A DNA stretch of 64,000 bases from Branchiostoma belcheri (GCF_001625305.1 NW_017804043.1:1790215-1854214); one strand, 5' to 3'; counted from the first letter of the stretch, positions 11,101 through 22,020 are shown. The notes: a model not told the origin generated them from the letters alone. Translations and numbers: made by a program.

Positions 11101-12157
11101 CGAAGAACTCCTTCAGATACTTCCCGGCCTGCACGGTGACGTCGTAGCACTGGTCTCCCTCAGGCGTGGCGCAGTTGTCGACTTTCTTGACGGAGACGAT
11201 GTCCTTCATGTTGTGTAGGCTGACGAGGTAGCCGCTGGTTGTTAAGATGGAATCATCGCTATGACCTGAACCGATGATGCGGACCTTCTGTCCTTCTCCT
11301 GCCGCCTTTCTCACAATGCGGATGACTTCTTCTTGGTTTTTGGGTGCCATCATACACTTCGCTCCGAACTTGACGCCTTTCCAGTTCTCATAGTACCCTC
11401 TCTCGTGTGTGTATCCCCTCTCTACGTCTTGTGTGTTTACGGCTAGGAGCTTGTATCCAGGCAGCATCAAACGACCGTCCACGGTGTGTCCGTTATGCTC
11501 GCTGTCGTCTGCGGGCACGGGTTCGTACACGAAGTCGATCGCGCGAAGGTGGCGGTAACCGAACTCCACGTAATACTGTATAAACGACCAAAGCGTGGTC
11601 ATGAAAATGAACGTGTACTTGATCTTGAAAATCGCCACCTCGCCCACCGTTAACGACCCGAACTTATCCTGGTTGATGCTGTAGATCTCAATAGTAGCGG
11701 GAATGAAGATGATCTTCTGAAAGTACAGCAGAAACCGGTTGTTGTCGTGGAACCTGGTCGCTTCGGCCAAGATCGTCACAATGTACATGGACCAGGTGAG
11801 TATCTCCACGATCCCATGGACAAGAACGTGGGCCAGATGAGTTTGATTCTGGACCCTGTACACCAGACTCAGAACTAACTCGATCACAGCACTCAGCAGC
11901 ACGATCGCGGCGAACACGATTTTCCAAAAATGGCGCAGGTACGGGGGCTGGGAGTAGGACTTCCTCATGAAGACTTTGATGGAGCGCTTGATGCAGTAGA
12001 TGAAGACTGGCACGTACACGAGGTTGTACAGGAGAACGTTCACAAAACAGGGCGTCAGGAGGCCGCCGGGCTGAGTCGGACCCCATCCAACCGGACTGCA
12101 GAATCCTGGGATACCTGTGACGTCATCGCTGGTGTTCTGGCTGATGTTGGCGGCCAT
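5185..12157 (-). CDS. Membrane-anchored aldonolactone (L-gulonolactone-type) oxidase, 8 coding exons
   Basis: Coding exons: 12157-10928, 10594-10484, 10260-10136, 8617-8479, 7647-7495, 6579-6461, 5955-5846, 5501-5185. All junctions are GT-AG and the phases agree, giving 767 aa. Residues 1-260 are a membrane domain (hydrophobic segments about 38-57, 78-100, 108-130, 143-158, 176-195) beginning GFCSPVGWGP...LTPCF, a pattern recalling the TMD0 of ABCC transporters. Residues 262-450 are an FAD_binding_4 fold: GSGHS at 296-300 carries the likely flavin-binding His299, and AGDINEQSVAGIIATGSHGS follows at 366-385. The C-terminal ALO domain ends with GGRPHWGK (His674, Lys677; relatives usually have HWAK) and DPTGMF. 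Known members oxidise aldonolactones, as in vitamin C synthesis; the substrate here is inferred. Cys725, 729, 731, 735 and 737 lie in a tail beyond the usual end. The ATG at 12157 lies 11 bases inside an exon with acceptor TTTCAG. Family assignment is secure; the TMD0 link is tentative. Confidence 0.9.
5562..5712 (+). mobile_element. MITE family A, partial copy 3
   Basis: Left part of the family (TTATGTTTACCGAAG, pyrimidine block, CAGACGTCTGTCACCATGG, ATTTTATAGTAGGA). It lies in the last intron of the oxidase, about 60 bp from the final exon's acceptor. The right end is missing. Confidence 0.6.
6190..6420 (+). mobile_element. LINE reverse-transcriptase C-terminal fragment
   Basis: The plus frame reads ...ESFFPRTTSLWNNLPRDCFP...FKSKVNKHL, the conserved last segment of many LINE ORF2 proteins. 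It is a short, 5'-truncated fragment inside an oxidase intron, just downstream (plus sense) of exon 5955-5846 and before exon 6461-6579. It differs in sequence from the 36-kb family. Confidence 0.65.
6832..6866 (+). repeat. (TTTG)n microsatellite
   Basis: About eight TTTG units in an oxidase intron. A second TTTG tract lies at 7453-7489. Both sit beside MITE family A copies. Confidence 0.9.
6963..7428. mobile_element. Head-to-head pair of family A MITEs (large palindrome)
   Basis: 6963-7200 is a plus-oriented copy and 7190-7428 a reversed copy. Each has the pyrimidine block at its outer end and the GTGAATGTGTTTGAGTAAGAAT segment near the centre (about 7195). Together they form a roughly 470-bp imperfect palindrome inside the oxidase intron between exons 7647-7495 and 6579-6461. 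Confidence 0.7.
7453..7489. repeat. (TTTG)n tract directly at a splice donor
   Basis: On the coding strand this reads (CAAA)n and begins within about 6 nt of the donor of exon 7647-7495 (CAAGAG|GTAAAT). The same exon's acceptor has a homopolymer tract, so repeats border it on both sides. Confidence 0.85.
7648..7670 (-). promoter_or_regulatory. Splice acceptor with a 17-C polypyrimidine tract
   Basis: The plus strand has 17 consecutive G (7650-7666). On the coding strand this is C17 followed directly by AG and the oxidase exon starting at 7647. The polypyrimidine tract is therefore pure cytosine. Such tracts vary in length and can bind poly(C)-binding proteins; that role here is inference. 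Confidence 0.75.
7699..7800 (+). mobile_element. MITE family C, partial copy
   Basis: TAGCCTCTACCAGGCTCCTG, then GAAATTGGCCAA and GCCGAGGGAGTTGG, match the left half of the palindromic copies at 22021-22146 and 49033-49180. The right inverted half is absent. Confidence 0.6.
8041..8480 (+). mobile_element. 5'-truncated LINE with target duplication spanning a splice donor
   Basis: Plus frame 8075-8434 encodes the C-terminal end of a LINE ORF2 (LDGTYTRMLRTVYNVSWRQH ... RRRLALAGHVVRS ... GRRRVGRP), followed by a GATGAA-rich tail. It is flanked by ATAATCGCTCACCG at 8041-8054 and ATAACCGCTCACCG at 8467-8480, a 13/14 target-site duplication. That sequence includes the donor of the oxidase exon ending at 8479 (coding strand ACG|GTGAGC). 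The exon-side copy still serves as donor; the other copy is a decoy about 425 bp into the intron. Confidence 0.85.
8644..9714. mobile_element. Foldback element with tandem-repeat arms
   Basis: Left arm about 8646-8960, right arm about 9312-9712, inverted. Outer ends are TA-CCGTGGCCGACAAG and its complement. Each arm then has a tandem array of 22-24-bp units of the form TTTTACACTGCAACTTTTG: 9 units on the left, 13 on the right. Next is an inverted stretch containing ATAATGGACGGTCCCCCTGT. The spacer of about 350 bp (8961-9311) is unique and has no gene I recognise. TA flanks both ends. It lies in the oxidase intron between exons 10260-10136 and 8617-8479. Open frames through the arrays are artefacts. 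Confidence 0.85.
9805..10000 (+). mobile_element. MITE family A, degenerate copy
   Basis: AAACATATTATTTTGC, then TTTCTTCTTG, GGACCAGACAGCTGTCACCAT, and a right end ACCATGTACAGGTAAACATA. It lacks part of the middle. It lies in an oxidase intron between the foldback element and exon 10260-10136. Confidence 0.55.
10795..10900. repeat. Short tandem repeat of a GTTCGATCGAAC palindrome
   Basis: Three units of about 37-45 bp, each holding the self-complementary core TTCGATCGAA at 10800-10809, 10845-10854 and 10882-10891. The shared unit context is GTGCTAGAACAC before the core and ATTCTATACTA after it. The block starts about 30 nt inside the intron that follows the large first coding exon (donor AAG|GTCAGT at 10928). 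Confidence 0.8.
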
Positions 12158-14963
12158 TTTGTTGTCCCTGAAACAGAGCAGAGAGAAAACAAAGGTGACT
12201 TTTAGGTACCAATTTCGGTTCAAACTAGTTAACTCTTGCAACGATAAGAACAATCCGTGCTACTTATCTTAATGGTTGACCAATGATGCTTTTCAGGGTT
12301 AAAATATTGATCAATGGATGAATGACGACCTTTATTGTACATTTTTGCCACACTGGGCTAAGTACAGGTCAAAACAAAACATGATGAGCATATACAGTAA
12401 ACATATACAAAATAAAACTGACTATCATTAGATAAATTCAACTTCTCCCTGCATTTCAGTTATAGTAGAGATAAAGGATATGTTTGTGGGTCGAACAGAC
12501 CGCAATACTCTGTACCACACTCCTTCACGTGCGATGTCATCATCTATCAAAGAGCGACATGACAGCACCAAGCCAAGTGCTATTTAAGGACATTCATTCT
12601 GACCGTGGGGAACAGGGAAATTGCTGGTCTTACATAGCTTTAATTCCGATACAACAGAGATGTACATGATAAATTTCCTCATGGCGACATGACTTAGAGT
12701 GATGTATGTTACTGCTGCACTGCAAGATTTTGGAGGAGGGGGAGGGAGGATTTCTGCAGTAAGTAAGCTTTATTTGAATATCTTATTACCTTGTTTCAAG
12801 TATTGAACAACGTTTTTAATGCATTATCTCGTCCATTGGACATTATGTATTTGTAATCTTAAGTTTGTCTTTCTATATAACATCCATAATATAGGGTCAG
12901 TGTCTGACGATCACTAAAACCAAGGAGGTTTCTAAAACAAGCCGGATCCGATTATAGCCTACGACCACTATGCTCACCCTGGCTCGTTACAGTTTCTTTT
13001 TTGGATGTCTTGGATTCAATACGCTACGTGGTCCCAATTTAGGCGTAGGGGGCAAAAAGATCAGACTCAGACGCCATTGAATGATAGTAGTGCCTGTGTG
13101 AGGGACACAGAGGAAAGTATTGCAAGGTTTTCATGGCTTCCAGTCGCTTGTATTATCTTTTATATAACACGCTGGGCCTTCCATCTTCTATTTGTACTTT
13201 ATACATCGTAGAGACCTAGATCCTTTCAAGCTACAGTGCTACTAGGTTCAAGGATTATTTTTCTTATACTGCATTGTAATGTATGGTCCAATAAATACAA
13301 TACAACTTACTATATGGGGACTTACAGCCAGATTCAGATGACACAATAAAAAGTAGTGCTACAGCGTGGCAATCGTGAGGTGTGCATTATGTATTATGCA
13401 CAGGTCCCACAAGTGTCATTAAACACAAATCCCCTCCACAGCTCCCAAAGCGAATGAACACTGAAGTGTTGCTTACTTATACGTGGCAAGGACCTTTATA
13501 AGGTAATTTTCTGCTACTTACCATCAGATAAGTTGTACAACACAATACACTCATTGTTTATCCCACACCATGTCCTATTCAACAGGCTCCACTCCAGGAT
13601 TTTGAAAATTGCCAACAATTTCATTAAGATTGTAGAAAATGTAGGGACCACAGGCATTGCCATTGTTTGTAGACTAACTACAGAAACTTTCTTTCAAGTT
13701 GGCGCTTAGGAATTGCGTGGAACGAAAAAGAAAGAACTGTTACTGTGGAATTAGAAAAAGAGCATTACATTGACTTCTGTGCTGTATAAAAGAAGGTATA
13801 ATTTCAGATTATATCTTACATGTACATACAAGCACCTGTGCTTTTTTATGATAAATCTTGCAGTAAGCTTAATTGTACAGGCTTTGAACATATAATGGAA
13901 CAAAAAGTTTCACAGTGCGTCGAAATGCACGATTCCTACTAAAAAGAACAGGTGTTCTTTTGGAAACAAACCATGTTTTAAAAAATTATGCTGTTAGAGG
14001 TACCTAGAAATCAATGGATCAGTCCTGAGAGTGACCCTGACCTCAGCTGTATTGACGTCGCAGTTGGACACGTTACAGTTGAGTCAACACCTTTTCAAAC
14101 TCGCAGGTGTGTCGGGTTTCTTTCATGCTATTCAAGGGACCCCGTCACTTCACACAGACGCCGTTCTACTGATCTCAATCAACTTGTCACAAGTCTAGGT
14201 TCCTGATTTATGTTCACTTGAAAGTAACAACTTCTTAAGACAACGCTCAACCCTTGTCACTATTAACACAGTATATTGGATTAAGTTGACAAATTGAGAC
14301 AAATCCGTACTCTTAAAAACCATGAGCGTAACCAACAAACACTTCAACTTCCAAACTTTGAAGTACCGACAACTATGTACTAGACAACTAAAACTAGAAC
14401 ACATACCTTACCTTACAAATGACACCACAGATACAATCTCAGAACTTGAGTAACATGCACAGGCTGTTTCTTTGCTCTAAGAGTCACTCGCTCACACTGC
14501 TCTTAGCACGTTGCCACTTGAGACACTTTTTCCTTCTCTGCCACTACAAAGGCCTTCCGTTCACGCAAATACGACTGCATGTTATGTAAAGCTCGCAAAT
14601 TGAGTTGTTATGTCTCACCTTTCAACGTACCGCGTCACGAGTGACCTTTGAACTTTCACAATTTTAAGGGGATCGTCTTGAACCATGTTTTTTTTATCGA
14701 AATCAAATCAAAATCAAGACAGGAAATGTACAAAAATCAGCCGACTGGTTGTGTGTCTGGTTAAAGTGTTTCGCAAAAAAATCGAATTTTCTTGCTCTTG
14801 TATTGACTTGTTGCACAAGGTTTAACAGATATGACAGTACTGCTTTTGTTAAGAGAAAAAACATAGATTACAACCGTAGATATTAACTAATGAGTCAACA
14901 AGTGAATGTGTTGGTCATAGTTTTAGATAAAGCATTGTGCAACTTACTAAGTTTCATTTCCCT

Positions 14964-14992
14964 ATGTATGTATGTATGTATGTATGTATGTA

Positions 14993-15041
<49 letters not shown>

Positions 15042-15056
15042 ATGTATGTATGTATG

Positions 15057-15086
<30 letters not shown>
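14964..15086 (+). repeat. (TATG)n-(TG)n-(TATG)n compound microsatellite
   Basis: About 35 bp of TATG units, then about 26 bp of alternating TG, then about 60 bp of TATG units. Long frames through it are repeat artefacts. Confidence 0.95.
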
Positions 15087-15087
<1 letters not shown>

Positions 15088-15342
15088 GAACACACAATTC
15101 AGCCTGTGGGATGCCAGTTGTTCACTTGCAAAAATAACCAACTATACAGAATCACCTGGAATTTATGAGACGACCCCTGGCCATTTCGTTCCCCCAATGG
15201 GACGAGCCGTTAAGGCAAAAGGGCGTTCACCCATACAGGCTGTGTCAGCCCCGGGCGTCATTGCGAGCAAACAATGGCAGCAGCATGGCCAAACCACCTC
15301 AAATTACCCACCAGGTGAAAACAGCTAGCGCCACTGTCTGAC

Positions 15343-15514
15343 CCAAGGACTTTCTTTCCAAGCAGAGGTTGTGGGGAATGATCGTTAGCTTTTTATATAT
15401 GGCCTTTTTTTGTACGTACTCCCACCACCCGTCGTGGCTAATGGATACTGCCTGGCCAATTTGATACTGTCTTTTTACCACCGAAAGGGATCTGCTTCGA
15501 GATTACCAAGGACT
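15343..15514. mobile_element. MITE family B with 9-bp target duplication
   Basis: Element about 15352-15505, flanked on both sides by CCAAGGACT (15343-15351 and 15506-15514). The left end TTCTTTCCAAGCAGAGGTTG and right end TCTGCTTCGAGATTA are inverted. The interior GGATACTGCCTGGCCAAT is shared with copies at 46.0 and 51.1 kb. Confidence 0.85.
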
Positions 15515-16089
15515 TTCTACTAACGACAAATGACGTAGTTTTTTTCTACCACCAATCCATTGTAATGATACAGAGGAATGTTACTACGTAAACGTCTATG
15601 CCCTAAGGCATGTTTCTAACGCTATAGCTATCTATCAAGGAGAATATAAGGTATAACACACATAACATGCAACAACTTGTTAGATTCTGTATCACTCACT
15701 CTATTGATCTTCAAATAGATCTTTTAGTGGCTAAGATAGTATCAAATGGGCAAGACAGTATCATTGACATGGCAGTATCCAAAATGGAATACGACGGTTG
15801 GCTGTTAAAAAAGATTTCTGTACAAAAAAACGACAAAAGCACATAAAAAACGTGCGCCAATGCCTAAATCTGTGTTCGGAGAGTAACAATCTAGTATCAA
15901 GGTTCACGTCTTTATTTCTATGAGAAATGATTTCCACATTATAAAAATTCTATTTGATGCTTCATGCTCTACCAATGCGATGATTTAACAATGTAGCAAA
16001 ACATCTTGATACATTGTGTTCAAATGTATCAATATTTCGGTGTACTACAGTAAGCCCCATGCCTCTAGATAAATTAAGAAAATAGTTAC

Positions 16090-16260
16090 CTGAAGAACGC
16101 TTGAGTTTTGGAGTGCTGGTTTTGAAGCCCCGCTAGCTTGCTCCTAATGCAGGTCCCCTTTGTTACTGTCTCGTTCTGCACGTGAAATATATAATATATA
16201 CTTTCCCAATTGCGCTGTTACCAGGATACGCCCATCAAATACTTCCGGCATACCGGAAGA
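16090..16260 (-). promoter_or_regulatory. Candidate promoter and non-coding first exon (oxidase gene)
   Basis: On the minus strand there is an inverted ETS-like pair CTTCCGGCATACCGGAAG (16242-16259), then a TATA-like run TATATATTATATA (16187-16200), then a perfect E box CACGTG (16179-16184). About 75 nt further on is a good donor, TTCAG|GTAACT, at 16090. The predicted start site is near 16165. It could splice to the acceptor at 12168. This is sequence-only inference. Confidence 0.45.
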
Positions 16261-16640
16261 GGAGCGGCCCTCAAAGAGAGCTCACGAAACAACATGTGAT
16301 CTGTGCAGATACAGAATGACTCAATGGACGATGTAAGGAAATCTTCTATTTCTTGTTGTTTATTGTTTGTTTTTCATTCTTAGCTTTTATTTTTCAAACC
16401 GTCATCTTTTTTCTAAATTTTTGTTCAGGTATCGATTGATTAGCATTGTCATGATAATGAACTAAATAGCTCCCCTGTGTACTTTGAACAGGGTGGAGAA
16501 ATACTTTTGGGCATTTCAAGCGTGTTACCTCATGACGTCATTATCAAACGATGCATCCAAATATGGTCAAGTGGATGGAGAATCCATTCGTCACTTCCGG
16601 GAGGAGGTTTTCTTTTTCTTTACATCCGAGCGAGTGTGCT

Positions 16641-17085
16641 GTCATTGAGAATAACTGTCGCAAAGTGCTGTCCCCACTTAACTATTCATACACTTGTCGG
16701 CCTTAATATTTACAGCTGTTCAATGAGCACTTAGAAAGGAAGTTGAACGTCATCCATGTGCTATCTAAATATTTCAAAATGATGACATTAAGAATAACTG
16801 TCGCAAAGTGCTGTCCCCACTTAGCTATACATGTAGCTATTCATACACTTGTCGGCCCTAATATGTACAGCTATTCAATGAGCGCTTAGGAAGGAAGTTG
16901 AACGTCATCCATGTGCTATCTAAATATTTCAAAATGATGACATTAAGAATAACTGTCGCAAAGTGCTGTCCCCACTTAGCTATAGCTATTCATACACTTG
17001 TCGGCCTTAATATTTACAGCTGTTCAATGAGCACTTAGGAAGGAAGTTGAATGTCATCCATGTGCTATCTAGTAAATATTTCAGA
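16641..17085 (+). repeat. Three-copy tandem repeat, unit about 143-155 bp
   Basis: Units begin AGAATAACTGTCGCAAAGTG at 16648, 16791 and 16946 and end near GTGCTATCTAAATATTTCA. Unit 2 is longer by a 12-bp AGCTATACATGT insertion. Copies are over 90% alike, suggesting recent amplification. Confidence 0.9.
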
Positions 17086-17451
17086 AAGGTGACCTTGCAT
17101 GATCTGACAGAATTGATCGAATAACGGTTAGTATAGTGGTTACGCGACATGTAATGAAAGACTTTATATTATGTTAAATGGTGTAGAAATAATTTCTATT
17201 GTACAACACTCATTTATTAATGGTCTCTTGTGATTTTCAGTACGATTAATAAATAAAAGACCTTTATTTCTCTTACAAGCTAAGTACAGATTATGGGTAT
17301 ATGAGAGATGCAAAATTACAGTGATATTAGAACGTGATATCTTATTATATCTAACGTTACACAGACTGGTATAAACTACCATGTACAGGTTGAACTTGAT
17401 GTGCATAAGGAGTTTGTAATAATGGATTGTCTATGTCCATATATAGGAGTA

Positions 17452-17543
17452 CAGCACACACACATACACAAACACACATACAGACAGATACAGACACACA
17501 CACACACACATTCACTCACTCACTCACTCACTCACTCACATAC
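17452..17543 (+). repeat. CA-rich and (CACT)n microsatellite
   Basis: Interrupted CA/ACAG repeats followed by about seven CACT units. No gene is seen nearby. Confidence 0.9.
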
Positions 17544-18517
17544 ATAGGCACTGAGAGAGGGGGAAAAGAGAGGTAACATTACACATACAGTACATATTAC
17601 CATCTGATCATTTTTAAATAACCATGTTTACGAATACCAGCATTACTGCCCAACGTCTACTTGCTAGCCTAAGCATGGTACTTTGATACATAGAAAAGAT
17701 CTTTGTTCACTACTCCACTGAAACTTAAACCTGTTACTTTATGTTTCTTTACCCCACTTAGACCTTGTGTATGCTATTGGCGTTGAAGAGCTGGTAAATG
17801 AAGTGGTATGTAATCGACACAGGTGTGGCTCTAGATCTATTCTAGCTGACCATACCACTATCCCTTCTCTTCTATGACATTTGTCAGAGTTTAAACTGAA
17901 AGGTAGCATACAGTGTGTGGGGCTCAGATTCGCAACCTGTTATTCGCCTTAAACAAATTCACTCGAAGGCCACCGTGTCAACTGTAACCCTCACTCAGGT
18001 GTAGGAACTGACACGGTCATTATACTCGGAAAATCAGTATCTGTATATCTATACATGAATCTGTATCTGTGCATGAGTCTGTAGCCGATTGCAAATAAAG
18101 ATCACGAGTGATTGCCATATATAGCATACAGTAAAGCAAGTTTCGTCAGTAAAAGCGAAGAAGATTGAACTGAGACAGATTCAGAGGTGGAAGTGGTTTT
18201 ATCATGATGTAGCAAACGTGTCCAATACTAACCATTTCACCATACGTTATGCGTGCCAAATCCCCTAATGATAAATCCAATTCTATATCCTTAACGCAAT
18301 AAAACGTACCCTATTTCTACACGTTTGTATGCAGATCGATATCTTTTACGACGTGTAGTGTTAAAAAAACATGAACTATTCAAAACGCGAACGACCTATA
18401 CAATGTAACGTTACACACGTAACGTGCCCCTTTGGACCAATAAAGTTTGGTCGATCTTGTTCTGTGTACCAGTATAGGAAGACACGTACAGTTTGCCCCC
18501 TACTGTGTATCCAGAAC

Positions 18518-18697
18518 CGTGTCTATCAAGTTCTACGCCTGAATGTGTTAGGTTTAGGATCAGGCACGATTCTGCCGGATAGTCTCCGCGTATCCAAGGA
18601 CGTAGATTTGCAACAGAATTACAGAAATCTTTATGGATACGTGTGAACTATCCAGAGCCTTGCCTGAACATGGTTCTGAATAAAGCACGGTTCTGGA
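18518..18697. mobile_element. MITE with GTATCCAGAACC ends, copy 2
   Basis: The left end GTATCCAGAACCGTG and right end GCACGGTTCTGGATAC are inverted and about 180 bp apart. This is the best-preserved copy of the family seen at 3.7 and 19.7 kb. Confidence 0.7.
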
Positions 18698-18750
18698 TAC
18701 AGCAGCCACAATATCTACTGTAAATTCAAGTTTAAAAATCAAAATCGTAC

Positions 18751-18905
18751 CTTTTTTTCAGTGCTCGACAGGTGGTCCACAAACTTTCAGGAAGTCAAGT
18801 TCGCCAACAGTTCAAAATCTCTCTGCAAGTTTAAATCTTTGTCCTTGCTGCTAGAAGATCGTTTCTATGAGTATAACAACTGCAGTTGACGCAGCTCCTT
18901 TTATA
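18751..18905 (-). promoter_or_regulatory. Candidate TATA promoter and first exon (minus strand)
   Basis: On the minus strand a consensus TATAAAAG lies at 18898-18905. About 150 nt downstream is the donor AAAAAAAG|GTACGATT (exon end 18751). The predicted start is near 18874, giving a non-coding exon of roughly 120 nt with no long frame. It may be an alternative first exon of the oxidase gene, whose start-codon exon has an orphan acceptor at 12168. Confidence 0.45.
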
Positions 18906-19639
18906 ACTGAAAAGAGATAAATCCGTGGGAGGTGGAAGGAACTTTTAGAGAATGATTAAACAGTTTCCGTGTGCGTATGTTATGATCCTGGGAAAGTACC
19001 GAACCGCATGGGCTATGGCTGTGACCTATGACCCATAGATACTAAGTACCTACACACGTACCTAGCAACGCGTGGGGTCATCGAAGGTCAACCCTAGACG
19101 TCACCGCCGTAGAGAAGGTTTTAGGTCACAAAAATGTATTCAATAACTACTCTTATCATCCTGCTAGTGGGATTCAGTAGAAAAATCAATCAATTGCACG
19201 CTTCAACTGTACGGAAGCTTTAATATTTGGCATTCTTGTGGATTACAGAGTCACGTTTTGAGTCACCTGTGAAAGTGGGCGATACTATATCCGCTGGACC
19301 TTGAACTATAGCGTCACGGTTTCTATAACAAGGAGTTGACTCGATGGCAGGAATCTAATTTTACACACTGAATCATGTGTGAGGAACGCTTCTCAGAACC
19401 TGAAGCGCCGTCTTTTAACAGTGACGTCAACATGGACAGTTGTTGTGTATCTGATTACATGATAATGTTGAACGTTAACGAAATGCGCACAACAGAATGA
19501 TACTATCAATGGAACTCAATACTTTATTTGTTTGAATCTGCACTCAAGTTTTTAAAGTTCTGTGTATACCATGCTACCATTATCCGTACTGCTCTATGGC
19601 ATATACCATATTATATAAAAGCCTGTAATTCATGATCCC

Positions 19640-19820
19640 TGAACTCGAAGATGTTTTATCCAGACCCACTCAACAGGCACTGCTCTGGATATCCCAAGCG
19701 TATCCTTAACCGTGTCTGGAGAAAATCTACGTTCTGGCACACGCAGAGACAATCCAGAACTGTGTCTAATCCTAGCCTGTTTAGGAATACAACTAGATAG
19801 GTACGGTTCTGGATACATAT
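19640..19820. mobile_element. MITE with GTATCCAGAACC ends, degenerate copy
   Basis: The right end GGTACGGTTCTGGATAC (to 19816) matches the family; the left end near 19660 (ATCCAGACCC) is degraded. Internal TATCC/GGATA motifs recur in both orientations, as in the other copies. Confidence 0.5.
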
Positions 19821-20756
19821 AGTTATATGATCAGGATACAATAGAAGCCGTTCAGTTAAAGATTGAGCACATGGTGACTTGGACCACCAATACAAAGTAA
19901 CACAGTACAAGATCAAGCTAAGTTTTGCTCTAAAGTCGGAATACAATCAGTCAAAACATGCATCAGTGCTGTCATACAAACACGCCATAACAAAACGACC
20001 CGGAACATGTGTTGTGATGTTAGTGTACATACATGGCAGTGTACATACAGAGTTAAAATTAGTGACTTACGTATCCGCACCTAACCACAAATATACCACA
20101 AACACTCAAGGAATTTCCACCTCGATGATTAACTCAGTTAATGAGATGTGTAATATCCTCTCACAACGATCAAAGATACAAGTATTCCTTCCGCATATAT
20201 GCACGAACTTCGGGCCTGAACCTTCCGTTGTCCTATAGGAATTCTCATATCCTAAGTATCCATCGTATCATTGTTATGATAACTAATGAGTAGATCGCTA
20301 CATACAATACGTATCTTTAGCTCAATATGTTCGTACATCTTTAATTGCGTCATGATCAAGAAGCGAGAAGAAATTGAACCTGTAAATAGTAGATCACATT
20401 AGTACATATAGTATGTAAGTGTCATTGCTGTATTCTTTTTCTCTGTTTATCCACGACCTGTACTCGGTTAGAGCACAAACGTACAATAAAGGTCTTTCAT
20501 TCATAAAAATCGCGTACATTTGGTTTATCTTCGTTCCGTCAATGTTGTGACACCAAAAAAGTATGCATAAAATCCCTGCTATTTTGTTTATCTTCTAAGA
20601 TTCAAACCAACACAATGAACATACCTTTGTATTGTAGACAGGAAACGTCTTGCCAGTCACTCAGTGCTACTTTTGCCATTAAAACTCTCTGTTCATGTAC
20701 AATTCCATCACAAGTTCGGGTGCTCTCTCGGCAAGTGAGTGGAGCATATACCACAT

Positions 20757-21230
20757 AGAAGGAGCACGTCGGCAGAACGTACTGCGCCTGCGCCAAACCC
20801 GTATTTTTCACGGTTTTCGTTGGATGTTTGGTCAACTTTGCCCGTTGCAGACACAACATGTCTTTTCCGACATAACATTTACAATCCCATAAATGGGATG
20901 TCATCCTTGAGTACGCCTATATAACCTTAAACGAGACGTTCTGCCGAAGTGCTTTATATATGCACAATAAGCACGTCGGCAGAACGTACTGCACCTGCGC
21001 AAAACCCGTAATGCATTGTGCATAGCACTTTAGAAGAACGTCTCATATAAGGTTGTATTCGCTCATATAAGGTTAGCATTTCGACAGTAGTTTCCAAATG
21101 TTATGTCGGAAAGAATGTCCTCTGCAACAGGCAAAATTCTGATGCAACGTTGACCAAAAACCCAACGAAAAACGCGAAAATACGGGGTTCTGCGCAGGCG
21201 CAGTACGTTTTGTCGACGTGCTGGTGCCAA
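20757..21230. mobile_element. MITE family E, inverted-repeat element
   Basis: Left GCACGTCGGCAGAACGTACT and right AGTACGTTTTGTCGACGTGC are inverted. Arms continue inward with GCGCCTGCGC, a TTGGTCAACTTTG / AACGTTGACCAAAA pair and TTATGTCGGAAA / TTTCCGACATAA. A GCACGTCGGCAGAACGTACT segment is repeated again at about 20970. It abuts a LINE 3' fragment at 21233. Relatives lie at 47.15 and 60.7 kb. Confidence 0.75.
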
Positions 21231-21232
21231 GA

Positions 21233-21435
21233 ACTATATCGTAGAGTGGAACTCGTTGCCATCATCACTAGAAAGCTTTAAAAAAAACGTCTGCAATGGA
21301 ATGTGCAAAGATTGGGTGTAACAAGTCGTTCGGTGTGATATAGCTAGCTGCCGCCGCGCCGCGTGCCTGCAAAGCTGGTGTGCTAGGCTAAAGGGGGGTT
21401 ATACCGGCTACACCAATTCAGATACAGATACAGAA
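21233..21435 (+). mobile_element. LINE 3' fragment with GATACA tail
   Basis: CCAAGAACTATATCGTAGAG corresponds to the PRTI..WN end of the reverse transcriptase. It is followed by the GCTGCCGCCGCGCCGCGTGC 3' UTR, GTTATACCGGCTACA and a GATACAGATACAG terminus. Same family as 35.9-36.3 kb. Confidence 0.75.
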
Positions 21436-22020
21436 GAAACGCCATACCTCTTTTTCTGAAATCCCTAACATTCCTACCGAAGTTACACAAAAGAAAACTA
21501 CAGTATAGTAAAATATGTTGAACCATCAAATAGACTAGCTTCATTTCAAAGTCATCGTTCCAGAAAATAGAAAACCCAGGTTATATGTCTACTGTCCGGT
21601 TTGAAGTCATCAAAGTGAACAGTGCGGGCAAACGTTGTAAAAGTTGTATGATTGGATGATGAATAATGTACAAGTCCACTTGAATCCGATCCAAAAAGCC
21701 TAGATATATCGTATTGCAAGAATGGCAACTTGTTATTTCTTCATTATCGGAGGGGAGGGGGGGCAGAGAAGTCTTAGCTAAGGTAGCCTGCATTTGGTCG
21801 CTGGAGTTATTGTATAAACCGCATGAAGCGCTGTTGCAATGTCTGTTGCATCAGATGGTATAGCAGTTTCCGACTCTTGGCTGCCTTCCACGCAGAAGCT
21901 ACTTAAACAAGAACATCTGGGGGATTATGTGCCCTTGTTGACAACTTTTCAACCTCAAGGATTCTTAAGGCTTGGAATTAGCGCTGGGGTGTCAGTTGAG
22001 AGAAACAAACAAAAGTGTAT

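Larger units (their letters stand above)
12160..16090 (-). other. Probable 5' UTR intron of the oxidase gene
   Basis: The acceptor CTCTGTTTCAG at 12168 opens the exon that carries the start codon, so at least one upstream non-coding exon must exist. Candidates end at 16090 and 18751. Apart from one microsatellite and one MITE I see no coding sequence here. A weak non-LTR-like end (WLPV motif, then AATAAATACAATACA) lies near 13120-13310. Confidence 0.55.

Noticed and set aside
13005..13211. LINE-like frame with a WLPV motif
   Set aside because: WLPV followed by an AATAAATACAATACA end hints at a LINE 3' end, but too little is conserved to call it.
14890..15328. MYVCMYVC / HTYIHTYI open frames
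   Set aside because: Translations of the TATG/TG microsatellite.
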